A stretch of 36,720 nt of DNA from a virus. The notes beneath the pieces were generated by a model. That model was given only the letters and a program-made list of their open reading frames with translations, made no database searches and was not told the origin of the DNA. The position numbers and the translations under genes were made by a program. The stretch spans positions 1 through 36,720 of the IMG/VR virus record IMGVR_UViG_3300029258_003252. One strand, written 5' to 3'. Of the stretch, positions 29,605 through 35,694 are shown piece after piece (position 1 is the stretch's first letter; every line of letters starts with the position of its first letter).

Positions 29605-29808
29605 TTAATGGTTTTCGATTTTTGATATTATTGCAGACCAGATATCAGCAAGAAGTTTTTCTTCCCGTTGTCGGTTGATTTCAGGGTCCATGTGTTGAGG
29701 CGTATCCAAATTGATTTTCAGTTTGATATCATGTTCGACTATAGGATCGCCATCTGCGTCTATTTTTATAGGGCTACTCACAACACTAATTTCAAATTGC
29801 GTTTTCAT
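29605..29808 (-). CDS. Small hypothetical protein
   Basis: 67 aa, MKTQFEISVVSSPIKIDADG…, with AAAGGAG 8 nt upstream. Beta-strand start then a helical end (REEKLLADIWSAIISKI). No family recognised. Confidence 0.6.
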   Translation of the reverse strand: MKTQFEISVVSSPIKIDADGDPIVEHDIKLKINLDTPQHMDPEINRQREEKLLADIWSAIISKIENH

Positions 29809-29854
29809 TTTGAATCTCCTTTAAGTCGAGGCAGATATAACCTGGGATACTGGC

Positions 29855-29947
29855 TCACTGGTCGTCAACCGGCAACCTAACCATTTTTCCATCGACAAAT
29901 TTGTAGTTCTTGTAATAGTCGTATCTGCCCCAATTCTGACAAAGTGA
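29855..29947 (-). pseudogene. C-terminal gene remnant next to IS remnant
   Basis: An open stretch without a start reads NWGRYDYYKNYKFVDGKMVR and ends LPVDDQ. It looks like the true C-terminus of a lost gene cut by the IS605-type remnant just upstream. A competing frame from 29968 (MKYLSKQSSHFVRIG…, about 50 aa) has a good ribosome-binding site but a less protein-like composition. Confidence 0.4.
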
Positions 29948-30060
29948 CTAGATTGTTTAGATAAATATTTCATAATTTCCTTTAGTTTATATAGTTTTTA
30001 AAATCGTCTTTTGGTAGATTGATACTATATAGTGGCTTTTCACCATTTTTATCCTTCTTG

Positions 30061-30480
30061 CGGCGTGAAAACCCCTACCAATTCTGAAAGAGAATTGGTT
30101 GGTCATTAGCGAAGCGACCGTAGGGAGCGAGCATGACCAGCCCTTTAGGGTAGGGGATGAAACGCCGTGAGCTAGAAATATACTCAAAAATGAGTAGAAC
30201 TTAACTATAATATATTTCCTGAATTTGTGAAGTAAGAGAGTGTGCCAATGACTGATGTTGTCCATGCCTAGCCTTTGAAATACAAGTTCTTGTATCTGAA
30301 CTAATTGCCGTGAAAACCAAGCGGAACAACAATTCATCAGAAAGAAATACAATTTTCAATACAAATACCGCAGGAAGTGCGGGAATTTAAGCCTGTGGAC
30401 TTGGTGTAAGACTTTCGATTGAGAAAGCAACTGAGGGTGAAGCAGGAAGCCCCGACCCTTTAGGGTCGTGGGTACTTCAC
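30061..30480 (+). mobile_element. IS605-type remnant with tnpB 3' scar
   Basis: The left end has nested inverted repeats: CGGCGT/ACGCCG, CCCCTACC/GGTAGGGG, ACCAATTCT/AGAATTGGT, TGGTCAT/ATGACCA, around an AGCGAAGCG core. The right end is the hairpin CGACCCT-TT-AGGGTCG followed by GTGGGTACTTCAC at 30480. The last 110 bases read like a degraded TnpB C-terminus (NTAGSAGI, ACGLGVR, EAGSPDPLG) plus omega-RNA scaffold. No transposase frame survives. Confidence 0.6.
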
Positions 30481-30490
30481 GAGTCAATAT

Positions 30491-30625
30491 ATGTCACAAT
30501 TAGAAACTTTTCTACGTAAAAATAAACAATACAACTTAAAAATTGCTGTGGTTGGCGATACTATGATTGATGAGTATTATTCGGTACGAGCAGATCGAGT
30601 AAGTCCTGAATTTCCGATCCCCGTA
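30491..30625 (+). pseudogene. Truncated HldE/RfaE-type sugar kinase (N-terminal fragment)
   Basis: Starts MSQLETFLRKN, then KIAVVGDTMIDEYYSVRADR and VSPEFPIPV, the unmistakable N-terminus of PfkB-family heptose kinases (HldE). After about 45 codons the similarity stops dead and the frame runs antisense through another gene fragment. It starts 10 nt after the IS remnant's right end. The rest of the kinase is absent. Confidence 0.75.
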
Positions 30626-30714
30626 TCGCAATGCATGAATCCATTGGCTTCAGCAATCTCAATTTCAACTAAAGCCTTTCTTAACTGCTCGGCATTTACT
30701 ATGACTTCAATCAT
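30626..30714 (-). pseudogene. Truncated small gene abutting the kinase fragment
   Basis: From the ATG at 30714: MIEVIVNAEQLRKALVEIEI, AEANGFMHCDTG. It then changes abruptly to antisense kinase sequence and stops at 30577. The start overlaps the stop of the upstream gene, so it was once a proper operon member. The break is near 30625. Confidence 0.6.
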
Positions 30715-30994
30715 TAGTTTTCCTTTCAAGTGACTGTAAGTCTTCGCTAAGATAATCGACAATTTGGGCCAATTCGGTAAGTTTGTTTAAAATCAATTCG
30801 TTGGTTGCCTCCATAACCAATCCACATCTCCCGCACTTAATCGGTTCTCCTACTGATTTTCCAACCACTAAGTAATCAACGGGATGGTGACAAAGCGACT
30901 GAAAAATTGCTCGACAAGCATCGCAGCCCTTACCACCGTCACATTTAGGCGGACAAATGCCTTTGTAGTGTTTTGCATTCTTACATTCTTTCAT
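30707..30994 (-). CDS. Cys-rich zinc-binding protein
   Basis: 95 aa from 30994 (MKECKNAKHYKGICPPKCDG). Motifs CPPKC, CDAC and CGRCG suggest two zinc sites; LCHHPVDYLVVG lies between. The C-terminal helix is a coiled coil (LAQIVDYLSEDLQSLE). No clear ribosome-binding site, and the IS605-type remnant begins about 40 nt upstream, so the true N-terminus may be lost. Confidence 0.55.
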   Translation of the reverse strand: MKECKNAKHYKGICPPKCDGGKGCDACRAIFQSLCHHPVDYLVVGKSVGEPIKCGRCGLVMEATNELILNKLTELAQIVDYLSEDLQSLERKTND

Positions 30995-31033
30995 AAATTT
31001 TGGCGGCAGGAAACCTCTACATTTCACAGAAAT

Positions 31034-31323
31034 GTTTGACCTGTGAGCGTTATTGCGAGCGTAGCGAGCAATCATGCGAACTAGGTCAAACCCTTGTGGG
31101 AGGAATGCCGCCCTCCTTAAAATATTGTAAATTACTGACTAATATAATGTGTACTGTTATGCCACGCACTACCTTTGAGTAGAGAACGGTTGAATAACAT
31201 AAATTTGTTAAGTACACTATTTGGACGCTATATGCTATCCAAATACGGCTGTCGTCAATCAAGTGCTCTTTAACTACAAGTTAGATCGAACAAGTCCCTC
31301 CCCTTGTGGGAGGGGTAATTGAC
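31034..31323 (+). mobile_element. Short IS605-type remnant (MITE-like)
   Basis: Left-end hairpin GTTTGACCT (31034-31042) / AGGTCAAAC (31083-31091) around a GCGAGCGTAGCGAGC core. Right-end hairpin CCCTCCCC-TTGT-GGGAGGGG and terminal GTAATTGAC at 31323. About 290 bp with no coding sequence. Same end style as the tnpB element at 11-12.4 kb. Confidence 0.5.
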
Positions 31324-31368
31324 GTTAGTCAATATATCCCGAAAAGAAATTCTTTGCAATAGCAAAAG

Positions 31369-31443
31369 CAGCGGCGGCACGAATCGAACGTGCAACGTCA
31401 TGGCTCAGAACCACGCTCCAGTACCAATACCGGACCCACCGCT
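31369..31443 (-). tRNA. tRNA-Gln(CTG)
   Basis: Acceptor AGCGGTG/CGCCGCT, anticodon arm CGTGG-TTCTGAG-CCATG (CTG), T-arm GCACG-TTCGATT-CGTGC, discriminator G. Confidence 0.9.
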
Positions 31444-31449
31444 AAAGAG

Positions 31450-31524
31450 CAACCGAGATACGAATTGAACGTATGACAAACAGGGTCAAAACCTGCCTCC
31501 AGTACCAACACCGGACCCTCGGTT
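31450..31524 (-). tRNA. tRNA-Gln(TTG)
   Basis: Acceptor AACCGAG/CTCGGTT, anticodon arm GCAGG-TTTTGAC-CCTGT (TTG), T-loop TTCAATT. Its D-arm matches that of the neighbouring Gln tRNA, so the two are duplicates with diverged anticodons. Confidence 0.9.
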
Positions 31525-31527
31525 AAG

Positions 31528-31620
31528 CTGTGGGGAGAGGGCTTGAACCTCCATACCGATTCTCATCGGAATACACGAAGTTAACAGCTTCGCCGCTTAC
31601 CAACATTAGCGTACCCCACA
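31528..31620 (-). tRNA. tRNA-Asn(GTT) with long variable arm
   Basis: Acceptor TGTGGGG/CCCCACA, anticodon arm CGAAG-CTGTTAA-CTTCG (GTT), T-arm GGAGG-TTCAAGC-CCTCT. The variable region is 23 nt with a 5-bp stem (CCGAT-GAGA-ATCGG). Asn tRNAs normally have a 4-5 nt variable loop. Confidence 0.85.
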
Positions 31621-32160
31621 TTAAATCAGGCCATATTGTCTAGCCCATTTTCTTACAGCATTATCGCTGACTTTGTATTTCCTTCCTATCGCACACCAAT
31701 TTCCTATTTCTTGAATCTCCCTTTTCAACTTTGCCTTAGAAGGACGCTCTGCCTTCCTTTGAAAAAGTCTGACACAAGAAACTGAACAAAACTTATACTT
31801 ATTTCCTGGTGGTGTAAATTCTTTCTTACATTGCGGACATTTCCGTTTGGTAACGACCTTTTTCTTTACTGCTTCCATTCTTAATTGTCGGCTTTCTTGT
31901 ATCAATTCATCGTGGGTTTCCGCATGACAATTTCTACAAAGCATATCGCACTTATCCACTTCCTTTTTCAACCTTTCATAACTCCAACTTTTCCCTCCAA
32001 TCGTGAAGTCCTTTTCCTCTGAATTTCGATGGTGAAATTCAAAAACAGAAGGAATCAATTTATCGTAGCCACACCTTTGGCATTTACCGCCTTTGTATTC
32101 AACAAGCTTTAATTTAGTTCTATTCCGCCAATTCATAACGGCTATTGATTTTCTATTCAT
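31621..32160 (-). CDS. HNH homing-type endonuclease
   Basis: 179 aa; GAGGAGAG lies 2-9 nt upstream of the ATG. HNH core: KCQRCG (C27/C30), EFHHRN (His 43-44), CDMLCRNCHAETH (C75, C78, H79, H83). A second Cys4 finger follows (CPQC … CSVSC) and a C-terminal HTH-like segment (GNWCAIGRKYKVSDNAVRKW). This layout is that of free-standing phage homing nucleases. Its stop codon touches the 5' end of tRNA-Asn. A paralog lies at 32528-33115. Confidence 0.85.
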   Translation of the reverse strand: MNRKSIAVMNWRNRTKLKLVEYKGGKCQRCGYDKLIPSVFEFHHRNSEEKDFTIGGKSWSYERLKKEVDKCDMLCRNCHAETHDELIQESRQLRMEAVKKKVVTKRKCPQCKKEFTPPGNKYKFCSVSCVRLFQRKAERPSKAKLKREIQEIGNWCAIGRKYKVSDNAVRKWARQYGLI

Positions 32161-32219
32161 TACTCTCCTCGATTAACTGAATTAGTTAATCTAAAAGAAT
32201 AATAATTCGAATTTTTCAA

Positions 32220-32291
32220 AGGCAGGCTTGGGAATCGGACCCAACTTTCGCACGTTAACAGCGTGCCGCATCACCAGTTTGCTTGCCTGCC
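32220..32291 (-). tRNA. tRNA-Asn(GTT), class I
   Basis: Acceptor GGCAGGC/GCCTGCC, anticodon arm GCACG-CTGTTAA-CGTGC (GTT), T-arm TTGGG-TCCGATT-CCCAA (T54 kept, C55 instead of T). Third Asn(GTT) in the window. Confidence 0.8.
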
Positions 32292-32292
32292 G

Positions 32293-32362
32293 CAAGCCCG
32301 CCAGGATTCGAACCCGATTCATCTGGGTTGGAGCCAGAGACCTCTCCCAGGAGGACGGACTT
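32293..32362 (-). tRNA. tRNA-Trp(CCA)
   Basis: Acceptor AAGTCCG/CGGGCTT, discriminator G, anticodon arm TCTGG-CTCCAAC-CCAGA (CCA), T-loop TTCGAAT. Confidence 0.8.
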
Positions 32363-32368
32363 GTAAAG

Positions 32369-32442
32369 TGGTAGTTCCGAGAGTCGAACTCGGCTCAGAA
32401 TCCTTATCAGGGATTCCAGGGCATACCGGCCCGTCAACTACC
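32369..32442 (-). tRNA. tRNA-Ile(GAT)
   Basis: Acceptor GGTAGTT/AACTACC, anticodon arm AATCC-CTGATAA-GGATT (GAT), T-arm CCGAG-TTCGACT-CTCGG. Confidence 0.9.
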
Positions 32443-32445
32443 AAA

Positions 32446-32534
32446 GGGGGCAAGACGGGGATCGAACCCGCACGGTCGCAATGACCTCCTGATTCACAGT
32501 CAGGCTCGGCTAACCAGTATCCGACTCCTACCCC
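32446..32534 (-). tRNA. tRNA-His(GTG) with long variable arm
   Basis: 8-bp acceptor GGGGTAGG/CTTGCCCC as in His tRNAs with G-1, anticodon arm CCTGA-CTGTGAA-TCAGG (GTG), T-arm GCGGG-TTCGATC-CCCGT. The variable region is 16 nt and folds as GGTC-ATTGC-GACC, which His tRNAs normally lack. The 5' end overlaps the HNH stop codon. Confidence 0.8.
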
Positions 32535-33115
32535 ATATTAGCTCGCTTTTTTGCCCAGTAACCTCTTCTGGGTTCTAATTTTATGCCAAGCGATTTACAT
32601 CTTTTTTTTACAGCATTACCCGTTACGCCAAACATTTCTCCTATTTTCTCATAGGGCTTTTCTGTAATTAGCTTTTCCATTTCCTTTTTTGTAACATGAA
32701 ACTTCCTGGAGGATGTTGCCGCACATGCGACCGAACAATACTTATGCAATTTATATTTCTCTTCACCACACACAGGACATTTATCAAATTCCTTTTTTCT
32801 TAATTTGATAACATCAGCATACTCCTCATTAAAACGTGCATAATTCTTTGGTAGTTTCGTCACCCCCGCATGAATTTCTCTATGGCATCGACAACAAACA
32901 ATTGTGCATTTTCTTGCCTCCTCGACTATTTTTGACCATGCATAACCATTACGCATAGCTTTATGAAGAGCATGATCTTTTTCGCCAGGATCGACATGAT
33001 GGTAATCTAACGCCGCTATGGTTTTGGAGTAACCACAAATTGTGCATTTTCCACCAAATGCCGCCGCTAAATTTTCTCGGGCTTTTTGCCTCCAAGTTTT
33101 CTTTCTGTCTATCAT
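32528..33115 (-). CDS. HNH homing-type endonuclease (paralog)
   Basis: 195 aa from the ATG at 33115 (MIDRKKTWRQK), GAGG 6 nt upstream. KCTICGYSK, DYHHVDPGEKDHALHK and CCRCHREIH form the HNH site; CPVCGEEKY … CSVACA is the second finger; the C-terminus KIGEMFGVTGNAVKKRCKSLG is an HTH. Same architecture as the gene at 31621. It runs 7 nt into tRNA-His. Confidence 0.85.
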   Translation of the reverse strand: MIDRKKTWRQKARENLAAAFGGKCTICGYSKTIAALDYHHVDPGEKDHALHKAMRNGYAWSKIVEEARKCTIVCCRCHREIHAGVTKLPKNYARFNEEYADVIKLRKKEFDKCPVCGEEKYKLHKYCSVACAATSSRKFHVTKKEMEKLITEKPYEKIGEMFGVTGNAVKKRCKSLGIKLEPRRGYWAKKRANMG

Positions 33116-33183
33116 TTGAACCTCTTTAGTTGTTATGGCATGATGTGCCATAATTAACTTAGTAAGGCTCAAACAAATTTTAG

Positions 33184-33251
33184 AGCAGCCACGGAGAATT
33201 GAACTCCGATCTCCAGTATGGCAAACTGACGTACTACCATTGTACGCTGCC
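33184..33251 (-). tRNA. tRNA-Gly(GCC)
   Basis: Acceptor about 6 bp (GGCAGC/GCTGCT region), D-arm GTAC-AATGGTA-GTAC, anticodon loop TTGCCAT (GCC), T-arm CGGAG-TTCAATT-CTCCG. A mismatch at the base of the acceptor. Confidence 0.75.
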
Positions 33252-33262
33252 TGAGGCTATTT

Positions 33263-33281
33263 AACCAAATTGTCAAAGAAC
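33263..33281 (-). promoter_or_regulatory. boxA-like antitermination site
   Basis: Minus strand AGTTCTTTGACAATTTGG, a near copy of the site before the RNA array, 12 nt upstream of tRNA-Gly(GCC). Same NusB-S10 boxA resemblance. Confidence 0.5.
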
Positions 33282-33395
33282 TACCGCAACGATTTTCCCT
33301 TTACCACGAAGAAACTTCAAAGCCTCTTCATAGGAACAATCGCCTTCTTTCAATACCCAAGTTTCCTCGGGCGAAATTGCCATTAAATACCACAT
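33273..33395 (-). CDS. Small protein between tRNAs
   Basis: 40 aa. MWYLMAISPEETWVLKEGDC and SYEEALKFLRGKGKIVAVVL; an internal Met at residue 5 is an alternative start. Protein-like composition (strand, helix, strand). It fills the gap between tRNA-Thr and tRNA-Gly and its end overlaps the boxA-like site. Confidence 0.5.
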   Translation of the reverse strand: MWYLMAISPEETWVLKEGDCSYEEALKFLRGKGKIVAVVL

Positions 33396-33398
33396 AAG

Positions 33399-33472
33399 AG
33401 CTAGCGGAGGGAGTCGAACCCAATCTTAATCTTGTTTACAGGACAAGTGCATAACCGTTCTGCCACGCTAGC
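33399..33472 (-). tRNA. tRNA-Thr(TGT) with C33
   Basis: Acceptor GCTAGCG/CGCTAGC, anticodon arm CTTGT-CCTGTAA-ACAAG (TGT), T-loop TTCGACT. Position 33 is C where almost all tRNAs have U; Y1 shows the same change. Confidence 0.8.
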
Positions 33473-34031
33473 ATTCTCCAGCTTCCTCAAGAAGCTTCTT
33501 CGCCTTTTCTATCTCTTTCGCCTTCTTAGTTTCCTTTCTCTTTTTAGCGGCTTCGGCCCTTCTCTTCTTTTCGGCCCCCAACCTCTTCACTTCCTTATCG
33601 TAAGCCGCCCTTTGTTCCTTCGTCATCAATTTCTTCAACGAGGTCTTTGTGACTTCCTGGGCGATCCTGATGCCCTCTTTCGCCAAACAACCGGCATCCA
33701 TAGTATCCAAATCAAACTCAACCATTCTGCCGTAAGAATTGTCCTTATCACAGTAGAAAAACTTCTTCCCCGCCACCAGCCTCTTTTCTCTATCCTCTAT
33801 ACTCGTCAAGTTCACCCATCCCAAATTCTTCAAAGCCTGGATCGCTTCTCGGTCACCGTTCTTGACCATCGAAACCAAGACATTGACAAGATCCTGCTTC
33901 AAAGCATAGTTTGCCGTTTGGGCGAGGCCACCCAGACTTATGTCCTGAATAGTTAAAGTGGGTTCACAAGAACATTCGTCATAGCACCTACAATCGTCCT
34001 CAGCCTGTACTAAAATCAACTTGTAACTCAT
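33468..34031 (-). CDS. Hypothetical protein with basic coiled-coil tail
   Basis: 187 aa from the ATG at 34031 (MSYKLILVQAEDDCRCYDEC). Cys-rich start (CRCYDECSCEP), a middle alpha/beta region, and a Lys/Arg/Ala coiled-coil end (KRRAEAAKKRKETKKAKEIE). Its stop lies inside the first bases of tRNA-Thr. Possibly nucleic-acid binding; unproven. Confidence 0.6.
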   Translation of the reverse strand: MSYKLILVQAEDDCRCYDECSCEPTLTIQDISLGGLAQTANYALKQDLVNVLVSMVKNGDREAIQALKNLGWVNLTSIEDREKRLVAGKKFFYCDKDNSYGRMVEFDLDTMDAGCLAKEGIRIAQEVTKTSLKKLMTKEQRAAYDKEVKRLGAEKKRRAEAAKKRKETKKAKEIEKAKKLLEEAGEC

Positions 34032-34048
34032 GATTTCGTTCCTTTCAG

Positions 34049-34129
34049 AGACAGCGGGCGGATTCGAACCGCATGACCACTGATTTTGCAAACCAGCCCC
34101 TTCACCATCAGGGATTAGGTTCCACTGTC
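34049..34129 (-). tRNA. tRNA-Cys(GCA)
   Basis: Acceptor GACAGTG/CGCTGTC, anticodon arm CTGGT-TTGCAAA-ATCAG (GCA), T-arm TGCGG-TTCGAAT-CCGCC. The D region is longer than usual (D-stem CCT/AGG with a 15-nt loop, or CCC/GGG). Confidence 0.8.
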
Positions 34130-34136
34130 AAAGAGC
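34124..34136 (-). promoter_or_regulatory. boxA-like sequence between two tRNAs
   Basis: Minus strand TGCTCTTTGACAG spans the 3' end of tRNA-Gly(TCC) and the 5' end of tRNA-Cys. It matches the boxA core but is made largely of tRNA sequence, so it may be coincidental. Confidence 0.3.
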
Positions 34137-34207
34137 AGACGATGGGATTTGAACCCACAACCATCAGATTGGAAATCTGAGACTCTGCCAATTGAGTTAC
34201 GTCTGCT
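34133..34207 (-). tRNA. tRNA-Gly(TCC)
   Basis: Acceptor AGCAGAC/GTCTGCT, anticodon arm TCAGA-TTTCCAA-TCTGA (TCC), T-arm GTGGG-TTCAAAT-CCCAT. Confidence 0.9.
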
Positions 34208-34422
34208 TATTCATATTCATAAAATCCCATTGCCTCCGATTCATGAACTAATTCTTCCTGACAATATTCCTGCAATTCCCTCAGAGCCTCCCTCGCCAGA
34301 TCAGACTGATCTTTTTCAAAACAACAACATTCGGAAACCGAAGCCGAAGAATTACATCCTTCAACATGACCGAAGTCACGAATCTGTTCTAGCAAATAAA
34401 AGACTTTTTCAAGGTGGCTCAT
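34207..34422 (-). CDS. Small acidic protein with Cys cluster
   Basis: 71 aa, MSHLEKVFYLLEQIRDFGH…, with SECCCFEKDQ in the middle and an acidic end. Start overlaps the upstream stop and the stop codon touches tRNA-Gly. No family. Confidence 0.6.
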   Translation of the reverse strand: MSHLEKVFYLLEQIRDFGHVEGCNSSASVSECCCFEKDQSDLAREALRELQEYCQEELVHESEAMGFYEYE

Positions 34423-34601
34423 TTTAGCTTCTCTATTTCTTCCTTTAGGCTTTTTATCCAGCGTTTTGGCCTTGACTCTTTTAACCCAGCAAGATGCAAA
34501 AGTCGCTCTTTTTTTTCGGGATCAGGGTCGTAGTGTAATTCCCTTCCCCTTTGATATTCTCTCAAATGCCTTACTTTAGCGTCTTTTTCTTTTTCGTTCA
34601 T
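34419..34601 (-). CDS. Small charged helical protein
   Basis: 60 aa from the ATG at 34601 (MNEKEKDAKVRHLREYQRGR) with GGGAGG 5 nt upstream. Highly charged and helical. It follows tRNA-Lys(CTT) directly. No family. Confidence 0.6.
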   Translation of the reverse strand: MNEKEKDAKVRHLREYQRGRELHYDPDPEKKERLLHLAGLKESRPKRWIKSLKEEIEKLK

Positions 34602-34613
34602 TTGCCTCCCAAG

Positions 34614-34696
34614 TAGGGCCGAGAGGAATCGAACCTCCATTGCGGTTTCCCGCCCGGATTAAGAATCCGGTGCATTACCTTGTCTGCCACGACCCC
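34614..34696 (-). tRNA. tRNA-Lys(CTT) with long variable arm
   Basis: Acceptor GGGGTCG/CGGCCCT, anticodon arm CCGGA-TTCTTAA-TCCGG (CTT), T-arm GGAGG-TTCGATT-CCTCT. The variable region (15 nt) forms GCGG-GAAA-CCGC, abnormal for Lys. Confidence 0.85.
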
Positions 34697-34859
34697 GTAT
34701 TGCTTCAAGCTTATTTGAAAGGGTATCTTGCTTTCGCTTATGTCCTTTCTTCGGCTTAGAACGGGGCCGGGGCTTGGAACGCATAGACTCCTGCCACTCG
34801 GCCATTTCTCCAGCAGTCTCAAACTGCTTCGTTATTCCTCTTATAGTAAGTTCAAACAT
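34659..34859 (-). CDS. Small basic protein overlapping tRNA-Lys
   Basis: 66 aa from the ATG at 34859 (MFELTIRGITKQFETAGEMA), coupled to the upstream stop. A basic middle (KPRPRSKPKKGHKRK). Its last 13 codons are encoded by the 5' part of tRNA-Lys(CTT), a 38-nt overlap, so either it has grown into the tRNA or a shorter ancestor lost its stop. Confidence 0.55.
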   Translation of the reverse strand: MFELTIRGITKQFETAGEMAEWQESMRSKPRPRSKPKKGHKRKQDTLSNKLEAIRGRGRQGNAPDS

Positions 34860-35079
34860 CGTTTTCTTCGTCCTCGTCGTTAATCCCACATTCTTTCACT
34901 TGATCCCAAAGTAATCCTCCGTGTTCCCAATCCCCCGCTTCCAAATATGCACAATATCCATTTTCTTGATAGGGCTTGTCTTCATTCAAACTCCACCAAG
35001 GACACTTGCCTCTGCCTCTTGCATATCTATAGCAATAGGGTCCTGGCGGTATGTGTTTTTCCATTTCTTTCTTGTTCAT
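34852..35079 (-). CDS. Small Cys/Trp-rich protein
   Basis: 75 aa from the ATG at 35079 (GAGG 4 nt upstream). MNKKEMEKHIPPGPYCYRYA … GKCPWWSLN … GYCAYLEAGDWEHGG, a small likely metal-binding protein of a type common in large phages. Acidic tail. Confidence 0.6.
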   Translation of the reverse strand: MNKKEMEKHIPPGPYCYRYARGRGKCPWWSLNEDKPYQENGYCAYLEAGDWEHGGLLWDQVKECGINDEDEENDV

Positions 35080-35104
35080 TTTCCTCACAATTTGTCATTT
35101 CTAG

Positions 35105-35377
35105 TGACCCCTGTGGAACTCGAATCCATAACCTTCGGATTAACGTGCCAACTACAGCTTTCGCTGCCCTTTCGGTTTGTGGCCTGGACTTTCCCTTAAC
35201 CCTCGTCTTTACGTTAGGGTTCCGCCTGTCAAGTCTCTACACCTTCCTGTTTCCAGGCTTGGCTCGGGATTGCCATTTTACAGGGTTCCCCGAATTTAAG
35301 CGGTTCTACTTTTTGGGTTTCCCCAAAAGCACTCCTATTCGAAGTCCGATGCTCTAACCAAATTGAGCTAAGGGGTC
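35105..35377 (-). tRNA. tRNA-Lys(TTT) interrupted by a group I intron
   Basis: 5' exon (36 nt): acceptor GACCCCT, D-arm GCTC..GAGC, TCGGA-CTT. 3' exon: TTAA-TCCGA, variable AGGT, T-loop TTCGAGT, AGGGGTC, discriminator A. The spliced anticodon loop is CTTTTAA (TTT), so the intron lies inside the anticodon between U34 and U35. Confidence 0.85.
35144..35341 (-). ncRNA. Group I self-splicing intron (198 nt)
   Basis: Shows the conserved P/Q pair (AATGGCAATCCCGAGCCAAG), the R region (GGTGTAGAGACTTGACAGGC) and S (AAGGGAAAGTCCAGGCC), plus an internal guide GAGT that pairs with exon ACTT giving the U·G at the 5' site, and a terminal omega-G. It resembles the small IC3 introns of bacterial tRNA-Leu/Arg genes. 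No endonuclease gene inside. Confidence 0.85.
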
Positions 35378-35381
35378 CGAA

Positions 35382-35454
35382 TGAGGTCGCCGGGCCACGA
35401 TCCCGAACTGGTAGGGTAAAAGCCTACTGTGCTGCCAAATTACACCACGACCCC
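35382..35454 (-). tRNA. tRNA-Lys(TTT) with unusual T-loop
   Basis: Acceptor GGGGTCG/CGACCTC, D-arm GTGT..GCAC, anticodon arm GTAGG-CTTTTAC-CCTAC (TTT). The T-loop is ATCGTGG instead of TTCRANY, although its stem pairs. It may be decaying, as the intron-bearing copy lies 4 nt away. Confidence 0.7.
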
Positions 35455-35500
35455 AATCTAAATTTCAGGGCCATGCGTTTCAATCTCGTTCTGTTCATTC

Positions 35501-35680
35501 TCATTTCATTTCTCCTATAGGGATTGCTTCTCCTCTAGTCTCCTCTAGTATTGTAGGGGTCGAACACAAAACTGGTCGCCCGCACTTTGGACAAACAGCT
35601 AAGGCATGGGCAAATCCCCATCGATCTATTTCCACAATTGCCCGTGGCTCGACTTCTCCATGTTGTGAGCAAGTATACAT
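35501..35680 (-). CDS. Small zinc-ribbon protein
   Basis: 59 aa, ATG at 35680 with GGAGGGAG 5 nt upstream. MYTCSQHGEVEPRAIVEIDR … CPKCGRPVLC. Two Cys pairs (C4, C38/C41 and C47) suggest a small metal site. Immediately downstream of the next small zinc protein. Confidence 0.65.
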   Translation of the reverse strand: MYTCSQHGEVEPRAIVEIDRWGFAHALAVCPKCGRPVLCSTPTILEETRGEAIPIGEMK

Positions 35681-35694
35681 AAATCTCCCTCCAA

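Noticed and set aside
30491-30733. 80-aa protein as an intact gene
   Set aside because: Only the first 45 codons are kinase-like; the rest is antisense to another truncated gene.
34947-35357. 136-aa rightward frame across tRNA-Lys
   Set aside because: It is the antisense of a group I intron and tRNA exons.
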